Notes under the pieces: model-generated
Databases searched by the model: none
What the model saw: only the letters and a program-made list of their open reading frames with translations
What the model was told of the DNA's origin: nothing
Shown: positions 29,303 to 38,524 of the stretch, in pieces
Layout: each line of letters opens with the position of its first letter
Numbering within the stretch: the first letter of the stretch is position 1
NCBI GenBank assembly: GCA_039029195.1
Contig: JBCCGR010000021.1
Coordinates: 1-64,000, forward strand
Direction: 5' to 3'
DNA: 64,000 bases
From: JBCCGR01 sp039029195
Lineage (GTDB): Bacteria; Pseudomonadota; Alphaproteobacteria; Rhizobiales; Rhizobiaceae
Program-made: the position numbers and the translations under genes

Positions 29303-30271
29303 TTGTCATACGTCCAGAGCAGACTTGGTGATGTGCTGATCCAGCGGCGGCGCTCGGCCGCTGCGACCTGGTCACAACGATTGGCGGTGTTCGCGCTGCC
29401 ATTTTTCGTTGTTGTGATTGCCGGACATCGATTCGGCCAGATCCCGACACCTGTTGTGTTCTGGCTGATCGCAATCGGGCTTTCGCTGTTATGCGCGAGC
29501 CTGTTTGCAGCGGCTGTCGGATTCTATCAACTTTGGAGCACAGCAGCGAAGGGAGGCCTCAACTGCGTTCGCGGTTCCTTGCTATCAATCATTGTGTTGG
29601 CGCCCTTCGTCTGGTTTGGCTGGAAAGCTGTTACACTTCCCACACTTCACGACGTTTCTACTGACCTCGACGATCCGCCCGAATTTTCCGCTGCCGGTGA
29701 GCAAAGAACACCGGCCATGAATTCTCTTGCGCTGCTGGATGCAACTTCGGTCCGGGCGCAGCTGGAAGCCTATCCGCAGGTTCGTTCGCGCCGGTATCAG
29801 GCCCCGGTTGATCGAGTGTTCAAGGCAGTTGCTGATATCATCGCTGCCCGAGGCTGGACCGTGACGGCGGAAGATGAACTCGACACCAGTGGGCGCATCG
29901 ATATTCCAGGGACCGCGCAGGACGCGGATCCCAACACGTTTGCCGACGGCAAGCTGAAACGGGTGATTCTACCCGCTTTCCGGCCCAGTGAGGCGGAAAT
30001 CAGGGAAATTTTGGCTGCCGGTCAGAATGCGGATCCCGATGACGACAGTGACGAAGGCGAGGTCTATGTGGAGGCCATGTCGAGATCGCTGCTGTTCGGA
30101 TTTCCGTCTGACATCGTGATCCGGCTTGTGCAGGAGGATGATGGAACCCTGGTCGATATGCGGTCAAGTTCGCGGTGGGGGCCCCACGATCTTGGAACCA
30201 ATGCGGAGCGCATTGCCGATTTTTTGAACGATCTGGATGCGGCGCTTATCGGTGTTGCAGGCGAACAGTAG
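29303..30271 (+). CDS. DUF1499 family membrane protein
   Basis: A 322-residue protein with three predicted membrane helices in the first 120 residues and a C-terminal DUF1499 domain: RRYQAPVDRVFKAVADII, AARGWTVTAEDE and VDMRSSSRWGPHDLGTNAER. The function is unknown; the family is common in alphaproteobacteria. The start is a TTG at 29303, 23 bases after the ligase stop, so the two may be cotranscribed. Confidence 0.8.
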   Translation: MSYVQSRLGDVLIQRRRSAAATWSQRLAVFALPFFVVVIAGHRFGQIPTPVVFWLIAIGLSLLCASLFAAAVGFYQLWSTAAKGGLNCVRGSLLSIIVLAPFVWFGWKAVTLPTLHDVSTDLDDPPEFSAAGEQRTPAMNSLALLDATSVRAQLEAYPQVRSRRYQAPVDRVFKAVADIIAARGWTVTAEDELDTSGRIDIPGTAQDADPNTFADGKLKRVILPAFRPSEAEIREILAAGQNADPDDDSDEGEVYVEAMSRSLLFGFPSDIVIRLVQEDDGTLVDMRSSSRWGPHDLGTNAERIADFLNDLDAALIGVAGEQ

Positions 30272-30295
30272 CGATTATTCTCGCCGATGGACCAA

Positions 30296-31207
30296 TTAGT
30301 CGATCCAATATTCGCCGTCGAGCGCTGCTGGACCGTTTGAGGAAACTGCTCCGCGAGCGACCAGATCCTCCATATGGGCAAGCACGGACAGTGCTGCTGC
30401 CTGATGCAAGCGAGGGTCTGTGTCTCGATAGATCACCTTCACCATCGCCTGAATGGAGCGATCGTTCTCACGAACCCGCTCCAGCACGGCTTTTTCCCGC
30501 ATTTTGCGATGTGCTTTGAGCGCCCGCACAAACGCGCGAGCATTTTCAAGTCGTCCACCATGGCCAGGAAAATAAATAGACTCTTCACGGTCTAACAACA
30601 CCTCAAGAGAGGCCATATAGTCTGACATGGCCCCATCAGGTGGGGCGACAATCGACGTTGCCCAGGCCATCACATGGTCGCCGGAAAACAGATAGTCGCT
30701 GTCCGTGAGAGCAAATGCTGTATGATTTGCTGTGTGTCCGGGGGTGTGGATCGCCTGCAAGGCCCAACCTTCCCCTTCGATCATCTGGCCATCAGCCAGC
30801 ACAACATCTGGTTCAAAATCGGTGTCACTGGAAGCATCAAGTGGATTGATTTCACCCAATTCAAGCGGCCGGGCCGCACGATGCGGCCCTTCGGCATAGG
30901 TTTGAGCACCGGTCACTTCCTGGAGGCGCGCGGCGAGGGGCGAATGATCGCGATGGGTGTGGGTGATGATGATGTGTGAGACGGGGCGTCCGTTGATTCC
31001 GCGCAAGAGGGCTTGAAAGTGCGCCTCGTCCTCCGGTCCGGGGTCGATGACGGCAACAGATTTGCCCCCCAACAGGTAGCTGTTGGTCCCCCGAAATGTG
31101 AACGGGCTCTCATTGCAGGCTGTGATGCGCTGAATGTTGGGTGCGATATCGACGGCTTCTCCATGCCTTGGTTCGAACTCAAGCTTAAATCCAACGGCTG
31201 ACGACAT
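30296..31207 (-). CDS. Metallo-beta-lactamase fold hydrolase (LACTB2-like)
   Basis: A 303-residue MBL-fold protein with the zinc motif THTHRDHS (His83, His85, Asp87, His88), then HTPGHTANHTAF, LFSGDHVMAW and FPGHGGRLENA. A C-terminal winged-helix segment follows (ALSVLAHMEDLVARG). The layout resembles LACTB2-type endoribonucleases and related thioesterases; no substrate can be assigned. The ATG at 31207 is chosen over a start 25 codons upstream. Confidence 0.88.
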   Translation of the reverse strand: MSSAVGFKLEFEPRHGEAVDIAPNIQRITACNESPFTFRGTNSYLLGGKSVAVIDPGPEDEAHFQALLRGINGRPVSHIIITHTHRDHSPLAARLQEVTGAQTYAEGPHRAARPLELGEINPLDASSDTDFEPDVVLADGQMIEGEGWALQAIHTPGHTANHTAFALTDSDYLFSGDHVMAWATSIVAPPDGAMSDYMASLEVLLDREESIYFPGHGGRLENARAFVRALKAHRKMREKAVLERVRENDRSIQAMVKVIYRDTDPRLHQAAALSVLAHMEDLVARGAVSSNGPAALDGEYWID

Positions 31208-31399
31208 TCTCACGCTCCAGAGCACTACATTTTTGTTTTCCGGGTAATGGAGCCTGCTGATCAAAACAAGGCTGATCCGCAATTTGCCCTATGGAAACAG
31301 CAGTGAACGCTGGAGATACCGAATGCCGCTCTTGTGCCCACGGCCTGTCAGGCGGTAGACCAGAACAAAGAGTTCCGGGGCAGACGGGCCGAACAGGAT

Positions 31400-32746
31400 A
31401 TGAATTATATGGATGCGGCTGTGATGGCCAATCCCACCAACAATCTGACAGGCCTCGCGGCGGATCTGAAGAATCGCCATGATTCTGGTTCCCCGATCAG
31501 GGTTGCCATTGTCGGTGCGGGCCAGATGGGCACTGATCTGGTCGTCGCAATTGCCCGCATGAAGGGGCTGGAAGTCGCAGCAATCGCTGACCGACGCTTG
31601 AGCGGTGCGCCACAAGCCATCGAGATGGCGGGGTATGACGCAGACCACGGTTCAATTTGCGAAAACCCGTCTGCCATCAATGCTGCCATCGATGCCGGCA
31701 GAATCGCGATCAGCCAAAACAGCTCCGACGTTATTTCCAATCCTCAGATCAATGTGGTGATTGACGCCACGGGTCGCCCGATTGCCGCTGCCGAGGTGGG
31801 AATGGCAGCAATGGAGGCTGGTAAACATCTGGTCATGATGAATGTGGAGGCCGACGTAACTGTCGGCTCATACATGCAGAATCGCGCCCGAGAGCTGGGA
31901 GTTGTCTACACGGTTGGTGCCGGAGACGAGCCAAGTTCGACGCTGGAACTCTACAATTTTGTTACTGCTCTGGGTTATCCCGTCGTGGCGGCCGGGAAAG
32001 GCAAGAACAACGCGTTCCAGATCGACGCAACACCGGACGACTTTCGCGCTGAGGCAGAAGCCCGCAATATGAACCCGCGCATGCTCGTTGAGTTCGTCGA
32101 TGGCTCCAAGACCATGGTGGAGATGAGTTGCATCGCCAATGCAACGGGCCTCGTGCCCGACGTTCCGGGCATGCATGGGCCGGATTGCACCATGGAAACA
32201 CTGCACAACACGCTGTGCCCACGCGAAGATGGCGGCATTCTCTCTCAGCGTGGTTGCGTTGATTTCTCGGTTGGGGAAGGCGTCGCGCCTGGTGTGTTTG
32301 TGGTGGTTGAAATGGATCACCCGCGTATTCGCGAGCGGATGAACGACCTCAAACTCGGCCCGGGTCCATACTACGCCTTCTATCGTCCTTATCATCTCAC
32401 CAGTCTGGAGGTGCCATTGTCGGCTGCCCGCGCAGCGCTTTATGGCACTGCCGATATGCACCCGATGGACCGTCCGGTTGCTGAAGTCTGCGCGCTTTCC
32501 AAAAGGGACCTGAAGGCCGGTGAGGAACTCGATTTCATTGGCGAATATTGTTACCGCTCGTGGGCGATGAAAGCTGACGAGGCGCGCTTGCAACAGGCCA
32601 TTCCTGTCGGATTGCTTCACGGTTCCCGAATGAAGCGCGATTTGAAAGCTGGTGAACTGATCACTGCGGAAAATTGCGAAGTAAACACCAATTCAATGCT
32701 TTATCAGCTTCGCCTGAAGCAGGATCAGTGGCTGGGTTATGTGTGA
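31400..32746 (+). CDS. NAD(P)-dependent oxidoreductase with SAF-like C-terminus
   Basis: About 448 residues. A Rossmann fold begins at VAIVGAGQMGTDLVVAIARM and continues with VVIDATGRP, resembling homoserine dehydrogenase and Gfo/Idh-type enzymes. The C-terminal region contains two SAF-like stretches, SKRDLKAGEELDFIGEYCY and MKRDLKAGELITAENCEV, like sialic-acid synthase and altronate-type proteins. Its substrate is unknown. Position two bases before an allantoinase gene and one gene before OHCU decarboxylase suggests a role in purine or ureide breakdown. ATGs at 31400, 31409 and 31424 are all possible starts. Confidence 0.75.
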   Translation: MNYMDAAVMANPTNNLTGLAADLKNRHDSGSPIRVAIVGAGQMGTDLVVAIARMKGLEVAAIADRRLSGAPQAIEMAGYDADHGSICENPSAINAAIDAGRIAISQNSSDVISNPQINVVIDATGRPIAAAEVGMAAMEAGKHLVMMNVEADVTVGSYMQNRARELGVVYTVGAGDEPSSTLELYNFVTALGYPVVAAGKGKNNAFQIDATPDDFRAEAEARNMNPRMLVEFVDGSKTMVEMSCIANATGLVPDVPGMHGPDCTMETLHNTLCPREDGGILSQRGCVDFSVGEGVAPGVFVVVEMDHPRIRERMNDLKLGPGPYYAFYRPYHLTSLEVPLSAARAALYGTADMHPMDRPVAEVCALSKRDLKAGEELDFIGEYCYRSWAMKADEARLQQAIPVGLLHGSRMKRDLKAGELITAENCEVNTNSMLYQLRLKQDQWLGYV

Positions 32747-32748
32747 CA

Positions 32749-33675
32749 ATGGCTGATTTTGATCCAAGCACCTATCCGCGCGACATGGTGGGCTATGGCC
32801 GCACGCCGCCTGATCCCAAATGGCCGCAGGATGCGAAAATAGCCGTCCAGTTTGTCGTGAACTACGAGGAAGGTGGCGAAAACAACATCCTCCATGGTGA
32901 TGCCGCCTCTGAGGCGTTTCTTTCTGAGATTGTTGGTGCAGCTCCATGGCCGGGCCAGCGGCATATGAATATGGAATCGATCTATGAATATGGATCGCGT
33001 GCCGGATTCTGGCGGCTTTGGCACATGTTCCAGGAACGTGACATGCCGGTGACGGTGTTCGGGGTTGCACACGCACTCGAAAAAAACCCGGAGGCTGTGG
33101 CGGCCATGAATGAAGCTGGCTGGGAGATCGCCAGTCACGGGTTGAAGTGGATCGACTACAAGGATCACGCCAAGGAAGATGAACGGGCTGACCTTAACGA
33201 GGCAATCCGCATCCATGACAGGGTGACGGGCGCTCGTCCCTTAGGGCTCTACACAGGTCGCACGTCAATCAACTCAATCGATCTCGCGATGGAAGAGGGC
33301 GGGTTTCGCTACTGTGCCGACACCTATTGCGATGAACTTCCCTATTGGATCGGGCCAAAGGACAAACCGTTTTTGATCGTCCCTTACACGCTCGATGCAA
33401 ACGATATGCGCTTCGCCACACCGCAGGGGTTCAACAGTGGCGATCAGTTCTATTCGTATCTGAAAGACTCATTCGATGTGCTGCTTGAAGAAGGCCGCGT
33501 CGGCGCACCAAAAATGATGTCGGTTGGTCTGCACTGCCGTCTGGTCGGTCGTCCTGGACGGGCGGCAGCCCTGATGCGGTTTCTCGACTATGTCAAATCG
33601 CATGAAGATGCATGGGTTGCCCGGCGAATTGATATTGCCGAACACTGGCACGAAAATCACGGGCCGGGTTCATGA
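32749..33675 (+). CDS. puuE: Polysaccharide deacetylase-type allantoinase (PuuE-like)
   Basis: A 308-residue NodB-fold hydrolase of the PuuE group, which opens allantoin to allantoate. Typical features are YPRDMVGYGRTPPDPKWP, FVVNYEEGGENN, YEYGSRAGFWRLW, EIASHGLKWIDY and GLYTGRTSINS. The start is the ATG two bases after the oxidoreductase stop, giving MADFDPSTYPRDMVGYG. The stop overlaps the uraD start (ATGA). Related chitooligosaccharide deacetylases share the fold, but the N-terminal signature and neighbour point to PuuE. Confidence 0.9.
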   Translation: MADFDPSTYPRDMVGYGRTPPDPKWPQDAKIAVQFVVNYEEGGENNILHGDAASEAFLSEIVGAAPWPGQRHMNMESIYEYGSRAGFWRLWHMFQERDMPVTVFGVAHALEKNPEAVAAMNEAGWEIASHGLKWIDYKDHAKEDERADLNEAIRIHDRVTGARPLGLYTGRTSINSIDLAMEEGGFRYCADTYCDELPYWIGPKDKPFLIVPYTLDANDMRFATPQGFNSGDQFYSYLKDSFDVLLEEGRVGAPKMMSVGLHCRLVGRPGRAAALMRFLDYVKSHEDAWVARRIDIAEHWHENHGPGS

Positions 33676-34181
33676 GCATTTCGCTGGCGCAATTGAACGA
33701 ACTCTCCGCAAACGAGTTCGTTACACAACTGGCAGATATCTTCGAGCACTCGCCGTGGGTGGCCGAAGGCGTTTCAGATGCTCGCCCATTTGAGTCGGTT
33801 GAAACGCTACACAAGTTGATGGTTGGAGTGGTCGATGGTGCTGGCGTGGATCGCCAGCTCGCCCTCATCCGGGCACACCCGGACCTGGCCGGCAAAGCGG
33901 CCCTCGCCGGTGAATTGACCGATTCCTCAACCAGCGAACAGGCCGGAGCCGGTCTCGATCGCCTAAGTGAAGAGGGATATGCCCGGTTTCACACACTGAA
34001 CAACGCTTACAAATCGCGATTTGATTTCCCATTCATCCTTGCGGTGAAGGGGCACGACAAACATTCAATTCTGGCGGCGTTTGAAGAACGTCTGAATAAC
34101 GAAGTTGATGCGGAGAGGGTCGAATCCCTGCGCCAGATCGCGCGCATTGCGCAATTTCGGCTGGAAGCGTTGATCGCGTAA
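33672..34181 (+). CDS. uraD: OHCU decarboxylase
   Basis: A 169-residue 2-oxo-4-hydroxy-4-carboxy-5-ureidoimidazoline decarboxylase, the step that gives S-allantoin from urate oxidation products. The family pattern is clear: FVTQLADIFEHSPWVAE, LIRAHPDLAGKAALAG, TSEQAGAGLDRL, FPFILAVKGHDK and ALEERLNNE-like EERLNNEVDAE. It overlaps puuE by four bases. No urate oxidase or HIU hydrolase gene is present in this window. Confidence 0.93.
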   Translation: MSISLAQLNELSANEFVTQLADIFEHSPWVAEGVSDARPFESVETLHKLMVGVVDGAGVDRQLALIRAHPDLAGKAALAGELTDSSTSEQAGAGLDRLSEEGYARFHTLNNAYKSRFDFPFILAVKGHDKHSILAAFEERLNNEVDAERVESLRQIARIAQFRLEALIA

Positions 34182-34192
34182 TGAGCAAAATT

Positions 34193-34222
34193 GAGCCCGC
34201 CAGACGCTGGTCCGGCGGGCTC
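34193..34222 (+). terminator. Hairpin terminator after uraD
   Basis: GAGCCCGCC (34193-34201) pairs exactly with GGCGGGCTC (34214-34222), twelve bases after the uraD stop. The following TCTCATC is only weakly T-rich. It faces the convergent gene ending at 34236 and could serve both strands. Confidence 0.6.
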
Positions 34223-34235
34223 TCTCATCGACGCA

Positions 34236-34682
34236 TTATCCGATATCAATCGCCATGTGCGGCGTTCCATCAGAGGTTTTTTCGGTGGTGCGCCCGTCTC
34301 GTCCGATTGTGGCTGTCACGCGGTGGCGCAAAACATCCATACTTTCGAACTTCGAGACGTTCACCGGCTCGTCAAACCGAACCGTCACACGCAACCGGTT
34401 GCCATCGTTCTGGGTTGCGACGGCGATAACCTCACCATCAAACGCAACACCCAGATAGCGACCCGAAATGCGCTGACCCGGAACGAACATCGGTAGCGGA
34501 GGCCGATTGCCGGCCTTTGCAAACAAAGTGTTCCAGTTGCGAAACCCGTGCTGATGGGCCACCAGTTCCAGCGATTTGCTGTGTCCGATGGTCTGGCCGC
34601 TGGCCGCAAGGTCCGCGCGTAGGCGCTTCGCCTGAGATTTCAGATCGTCAATTGGTGGGAGATAAACCATTCCAGTCATCAT
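34236..34682 (-). CDS. Glyoxalase-superfamily-associated small domain protein
   Basis: A 148-residue protein whose N-terminal half (DDLKSQAKRLRADLAASGQT, then HSKSLELVAHQHGFRNWNTL) matches the helical domain often annotated as a glyoxalase-superfamily tail. The second half (FVPGQRISGRYLGVAFDGEV) is beta-rich. No metal-binding glyoxalase motif is present, so enzymatic activity is not expected from what is visible. The start may be either of the first methionines. Confidence 0.65.
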   Translation of the reverse strand: MMTGMVYLPPIDDLKSQAKRLRADLAASGQTIGHSKSLELVAHQHGFRNWNTLFAKAGNRPPLPMFVPGQRISGRYLGVAFDGEVIAVATQNDGNRLRVTVRFDEPVNVSKFESMDVLRHRVTATIGRDGRTTEKTSDGTPHMAIDIG

Positions 34683-34896
34683 GAACCCCTTTGTGTTCTG
34701 ATGCGGTGAATGAAAATGGGGCTCGCATTGCCATCAACCGCAAAAAACAAACAGGATGATGATCAAGAGTTCGAAGATTTCACCTCGGTCACAGACCAGC
34801 GAGCGGCAGGCATCTCCAGCCTGACGCGCAAATAGGAACGCGAGGGAGTTCTGTCAAGATGCAGATCGTGAGTCGAAGGAAACTCGGTCAAACCAT

Positions 34897-36366
34897 TCAA
34901 AGATTGTAGAGGCCTGAAAACTTCCTCTCCAGATAATCGATCAATGGCTGAGCAGATGGCGGTTTGCCGGTCGCGCGCTCAATCAGCTCCGGAGCCTGCA
35001 AAACCCGGCCTTTCGAGTGGATCTTGTCGCGCATCCATTGGAGTGTCGATGCGCAATCTGCCTTTTCAATCAACGTGTCGCGATCTGGAATATCCTCACG
35101 CATCGCCTGATCAAGGCAAGCCGAATAGATATTGCCCAGACTGTAAGTCGGGAAATACCCGAACAGGCCCGCAGACCAATGGACGTCCTGCAAAACACCA
35201 AGGCTCGGGTCGGGGACATCAAGGCCAAAATCCGCTTTGAATTGGGTATTCCAGGCCTCTTCCAGATCATCAACGGCCAGTGCACCCGAGATGAGGTCGC
35301 GTTCCAGAGAAAACCTCAGGAGGATGTGCAGATTGTAGTGCACTTCATCTGCCTCAGTCCGGATAAAGTCCGTTTCGACCCGATTGACGGCTGTATAGAC
35401 GTCGTCCGGAGAATTCAAACCGAACTCACCAAACGCTGACTTGAGTTCAGGATAAAGCCAATCGGCAAATTGACGGGAGCGCCCGATCTGATTTTCCCAG
35501 AAGCGCGATTGGCTTTCATGAACGCCCATGGAGCAATAGTCGGCGGCAGGCAGAAACTCGTCCGTTCCGCCTTGGGTATAGAGCGCGTGCCCAACTTCGT
35601 GGATGGTTGAATAGAGGCAATTGAGCGGGTCTTTTTCGTCTACGCGGGTGGTGATGCGTGCATCGTTCACCGAACCGGAACTGAAGGGATGAGCGGCGAG
35701 GTCCAGTCGACCAGCATCAAAATCATATCCCATCGCAGCGGCAATCTTCTCGGCCAGCGCTAGTTGTGCGGCCTTGCCAAATGCTCCGATAAACCTCTTG
35801 GGCGCAGGCTTTTCCGAAATGCGCTGACGCAGCGACACGAGTGCTGGTCGCAGGCTCTCCAACAGATCACTCAGCTCCTGCGTCCTTGCACCGGGTTCAA
35901 ACTCATCCAGCAGCACATCGTATGCGCTTTGGCCGTCTTCGATGAGGCAGGCTGCGGCCTCCTTCTTCAGATCAATATTGCGCTTCAGGGCAGGCTTGAA
36001 CTTTGAAAAATCCTTATCCGCGCGTGCTTCCACCCAAGTGGTCTGGCCCGCAGATGCCGCCACAGCCAGTTCGCGTGCCAGACGCTCGGGAACGCGTGTT
36101 GCGCGTCTGTGCGACCGCTCAATCTCGGCAACATTGCGTTGATCAAATTCTGAAAGCGTTGTTCTGTCCACACCCTCCATCCAGTCCGCAATGCGTGGAT
36201 CAGCGTTTCGACCGTGGATGACGGCGGCGATGGCACCGGATTGTTCTGCCCGGCTGGCATTGCCCTTCTTCGGCATCATGGTTTCCTGGTCCCACGAAAT
36301 CAGACCGGCAACCTGGGAAAGAGCAGACGTTTGCTTTGCATGATCAAGCAGATTTTCAAGCGACAT
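34897..36366 (-). CDS. M32 family carboxypeptidase (carboxypeptidase Taq type)
   Basis: A 489-residue zinc carboxypeptidase. The zinc motif is HEVGH in TIHEVGHALYTQGG, with the third ligand expected in MGVHESQSRFWEN. The N-terminus SALSQVAGLISWDQETMMP is a family signature. It cleaves C-terminal residues from peptides in the cytosol. It lies 77 bases downstream of the Ldh2-type gene in the same direction. Confidence 0.93.
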   Translation of the reverse strand: MSLENLLDHAKQTSALSQVAGLISWDQETMMPKKGNASRAEQSGAIAAVIHGRNADPRIADWMEGVDRTTLSEFDQRNVAEIERSHRRATRVPERLARELAVAASAGQTTWVEARADKDFSKFKPALKRNIDLKKEAAACLIEDGQSAYDVLLDEFEPGARTQELSDLLESLRPALVSLRQRISEKPAPKRFIGAFGKAAQLALAEKIAAAMGYDFDAGRLDLAAHPFSSGSVNDARITTRVDEKDPLNCLYSTIHEVGHALYTQGGTDEFLPAADYCSMGVHESQSRFWENQIGRSRQFADWLYPELKSAFGEFGLNSPDDVYTAVNRVETDFIRTEADEVHYNLHILLRFSLERDLISGALAVDDLEEAWNTQFKADFGLDVPDPSLGVLQDVHWSAGLFGYFPTYSLGNIYSACLDQAMREDIPDRDTLIEKADCASTLQWMRDKIHSKGRVLQAPELIERATGKPPSAQPLIDYLERKFSGLYNL

Positions 36367-36443
36367 GAGGGTTTCCTGAGCCGAACTGGAAATTGGATTT
36401 TGTCCGGCAGCTACAAAGCTGACAGACGCAGAAGCGGGGAGGA

Positions 36444-37508
36444 CTACTCTAAGATGGCAGCAAGCGCGGCACGTTCAAGACCAAATCTCTCACCCGTTTC
36501 GATAATTTGACGGATTGTTTCATCGTCAACGGGAATACCCTCTTTCCCGCGTTGAGCCCGGCTGATGTTTTCCGGGTCTCCCGGCATCAGAACCTGCTTT
36601 GCTCCTTTGGCCGGGTCGAGTGATTTCACAAAGTTGTAGTAGCGGCTCGTGCGACTGGCTATCTCGTCCGGATCGCCAAAGGCCGACGGGTCAATGATGA
36701 TGGAAAACAGTGTGTTGATCACCATGTCGGAAGGTCCGTCATGACCCGCCACGGTTTCATCACCCACCAACGCACCGGTGAGGAGTTCTACGAAAATACC
36801 GAGACCTGAGCCCTTGTGTGCTCCGAATGCGGCTAGCGCACCTATTCTGTCTTCCGCCATTGGTTTTGGATCGCGGGTTTCCAACCCATCGCCATCAAGC
36901 AGCACACCGGATGGCACAGTCTCGCCCTTGTTGTTGGCCACCCGCACTTTGCCAAAAGCGATTGTGCTTGTTGCCATGTCAAGAAGCGGCTTGGCCGCAC
37001 CGTCCACGGGCATGGCGATGCTAACCGGGTTGGTGGAAAAGCCGGTCTGCCGTGATCCATATGGCGCCACCAGCGGCGCGTGACCCAGCACATTGACCAT
37101 GTGAATCGAGACATAGCCTTTTTGAGCGCAATATTCGGAATAAGTGCCGACCCGCGACACGTGGCCAGAGTTTTTCATGCCGAGAATGGCGACCTTGTGC
37201 TCCGGCACCGTTTTCAGCGCATGATCCAGAGCCTGCAGCGCCATGTGATGGCCAAAACCACACTTTGCGTTGACCACGCTTACCGCACCGATGGGTGCGT
37301 GAAACTCTGGGGTCTGGTTAGGGATCAGATGGCCCGCGGCAACTTGATCACCATACATGGGCAACATGCCGACGCCGTGGGAATCATGGCCGGTCAGATT
37401 GGCTTCGACCAGATGCGAAGCCACCACTTCCGCCTCGTGCGCTTCACTGCCAAAGGCTTGCATGAGCGCAAGAGCGAGAGATTTGAGGGTTTGCGGTGAG
37501 TGGTTCAT
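36444..37508 (-). CDS. Malate/L-lactate dehydrogenase family (Ldh2) oxidoreductase
   Basis: A 354-residue NAD(P)-dependent dehydrogenase of the Ldh2 fold, unrelated to classical LDH/MDH. Signature segments are ANLTGHDSHGVGMLPMYG, MVNVLGHAPLVAPYGS, FSTNPVSIAMP and HKGSGLGIFVELLTGAL. Family members reduce malate, lactate, ureidoglycolate, sulfolactate or delta-1-piperideine-2-carboxylate. Ureidoglycolate dehydrogenase is an attractive guess given the allantoin genes 3 kb away, but it is only a guess. The ATG at 37508 is chosen; a further 81 codons upstream do not look like family sequence. Confidence 0.85.
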   Translation of the reverse strand: MNHSPQTLKSLALALMQAFGSEAHEAEVVASHLVEANLTGHDSHGVGMLPMYGDQVAAGHLIPNQTPEFHAPIGAVSVVNAKCGFGHHMALQALDHALKTVPEHKVAILGMKNSGHVSRVGTYSEYCAQKGYVSIHMVNVLGHAPLVAPYGSRQTGFSTNPVSIAMPVDGAAKPLLDMATSTIAFGKVRVANNKGETVPSGVLLDGDGLETRDPKPMAEDRIGALAAFGAHKGSGLGIFVELLTGALVGDETVAGHDGPSDMVINTLFSIIIDPSAFGDPDEIASRTSRYYNFVKSLDPAKGAKQVLMPGDPENISRAQRGKEGIPVDDETIRQIIETGERFGLERAALAAILE

Positions 37509-37717
37509 GATCAAATGAGTGCGTAAGCCGATGGACCGCCAATACAAATCATGCGCTTGCGATGTCCGCAAGCGGGTTTCGGCTCTGCCGCTGCTAGGCT
37601 GAACATGACCCTGCGTTGCAACGGATTGGCGAGAGGTTGGCAGGGTGGCCCGATCCAGAGGCGGGCTGTAGGATGCACCAGACTTAGGCCTTGGATTACA
37701 TGGCGATGGAGGAAGAT

Positions 37718-38275
37718 ATGACTGCCCGCACGTGCCTTTTAATCCTGGCATTTATTGCGGCATTCCCGGTCAATGCTAGAAGTCTCTCCGAGGTAGAAAA
37801 ACAGGATTTGGCTGTGCTCGCGCAGCGCTACGAGGCTGCTTACCTGAAGAGAAATTACTGGTTTTTGGGAGCATCTGTCCCACCGCGGGTCATGAAGCGT
37901 TACGTCGAAGGACGCGGCGCCGCGGATATGAAGCCTGACCGATGGGTTGCATTGTTTGTGGCAGATTCAAAAGAGGTCGAGCGTCAAATCGGTGCAACAA
38001 TCGAAACTTTCGAGCTGAATTTTGATCGGGCGAGATTTGAAGAAGCCGCCGATGGGGAGCCCTATGCCATCCTGCCATCGGTGAGTGTGGTCGCGCTACG
38101 AGACGGCAACCGTTTTGAACTGAAGTCACCCTATCTTGCGCTGATTGACGGGGGAAAATGGTATCTTATCAACGTGGGGTTCGGTGGCACGATGGGATCG
38201 GTAAAAGGGATATACCCTTCATTCGATGAGATCGAGTTCGACTATGCTCGACAAAGACCGCTTAAGGGAAACTGA
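37718..38275 (+). CDS. Secreted hypothetical protein
   Basis: A 185-residue protein with a signal peptide (MTARTCLLILAFIAAFPVNA). The ATG at 37718 is favoured because GGAGGAAG lies just upstream; in-frame starts at 37691 would bury the signal sequence. The mature part includes YEAAYLKRNYWFLGASVPPR and SPYLALIDGGKWYLINVG. I do not recognise a family. It is the last chromosomal gene before the prophage junction. Confidence 0.65.
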   Translation: MTARTCLLILAFIAAFPVNARSLSEVEKQDLAVLAQRYEAAYLKRNYWFLGASVPPRVMKRYVEGRGAADMKPDRWVALFVADSKEVERQIGATIETFELNFDRARFEEAADGEPYAILPSVSVVALRDGNRFELKSPYLALIDGGKWYLINVGFGGTMGSVKGIYPSFDEIEFDYARQRPLKGN

Positions 38276-38431
38276 AGGTAACCACCGCATCTGTCGTTGT
38301 GATCATAATTCGCGATGGATTCATCACGCCGACCGATCCTGAGCGGCAATCTTATGTTTCTCCATTTCTAGCCGCCGGAGCATTTGTTGTCCCCCTAAAC
38401 AACAGTCGTAAATGTAACTAATTGTTTTCAT

Positions 38432-38478
38432 TGGTCGGAGTGAGAGGATTCGAACCTCCGACCCCGTCGTCCCGAACG
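38432..38478 (-). other. 3' half of tRNA-Pro(CGG): prophage attL
   Basis: Read on the minus strand, the segment runs from CGTTCGGGACG (anticodon loop TTCGGGA, anticodon CGG) through GGTTCGAATCC (T arm) to ACTCCGACCA. This is the 3' part of a proline tRNA including CCA. The 5' half is missing: the bases beyond 38478 do not rebuild the anticodon stem, D arm or acceptor strand. An integrase gene starts 47 bases away, so this is the displaced tRNA 3' end left by integration. The intact tRNA should lie at the other prophage end. Confidence 0.88.
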
Positions 38479-38524
38479 GGCGGGTTTCAATCAATAATAT
38501 TGATATATAAGGGGTTTTTCGACC

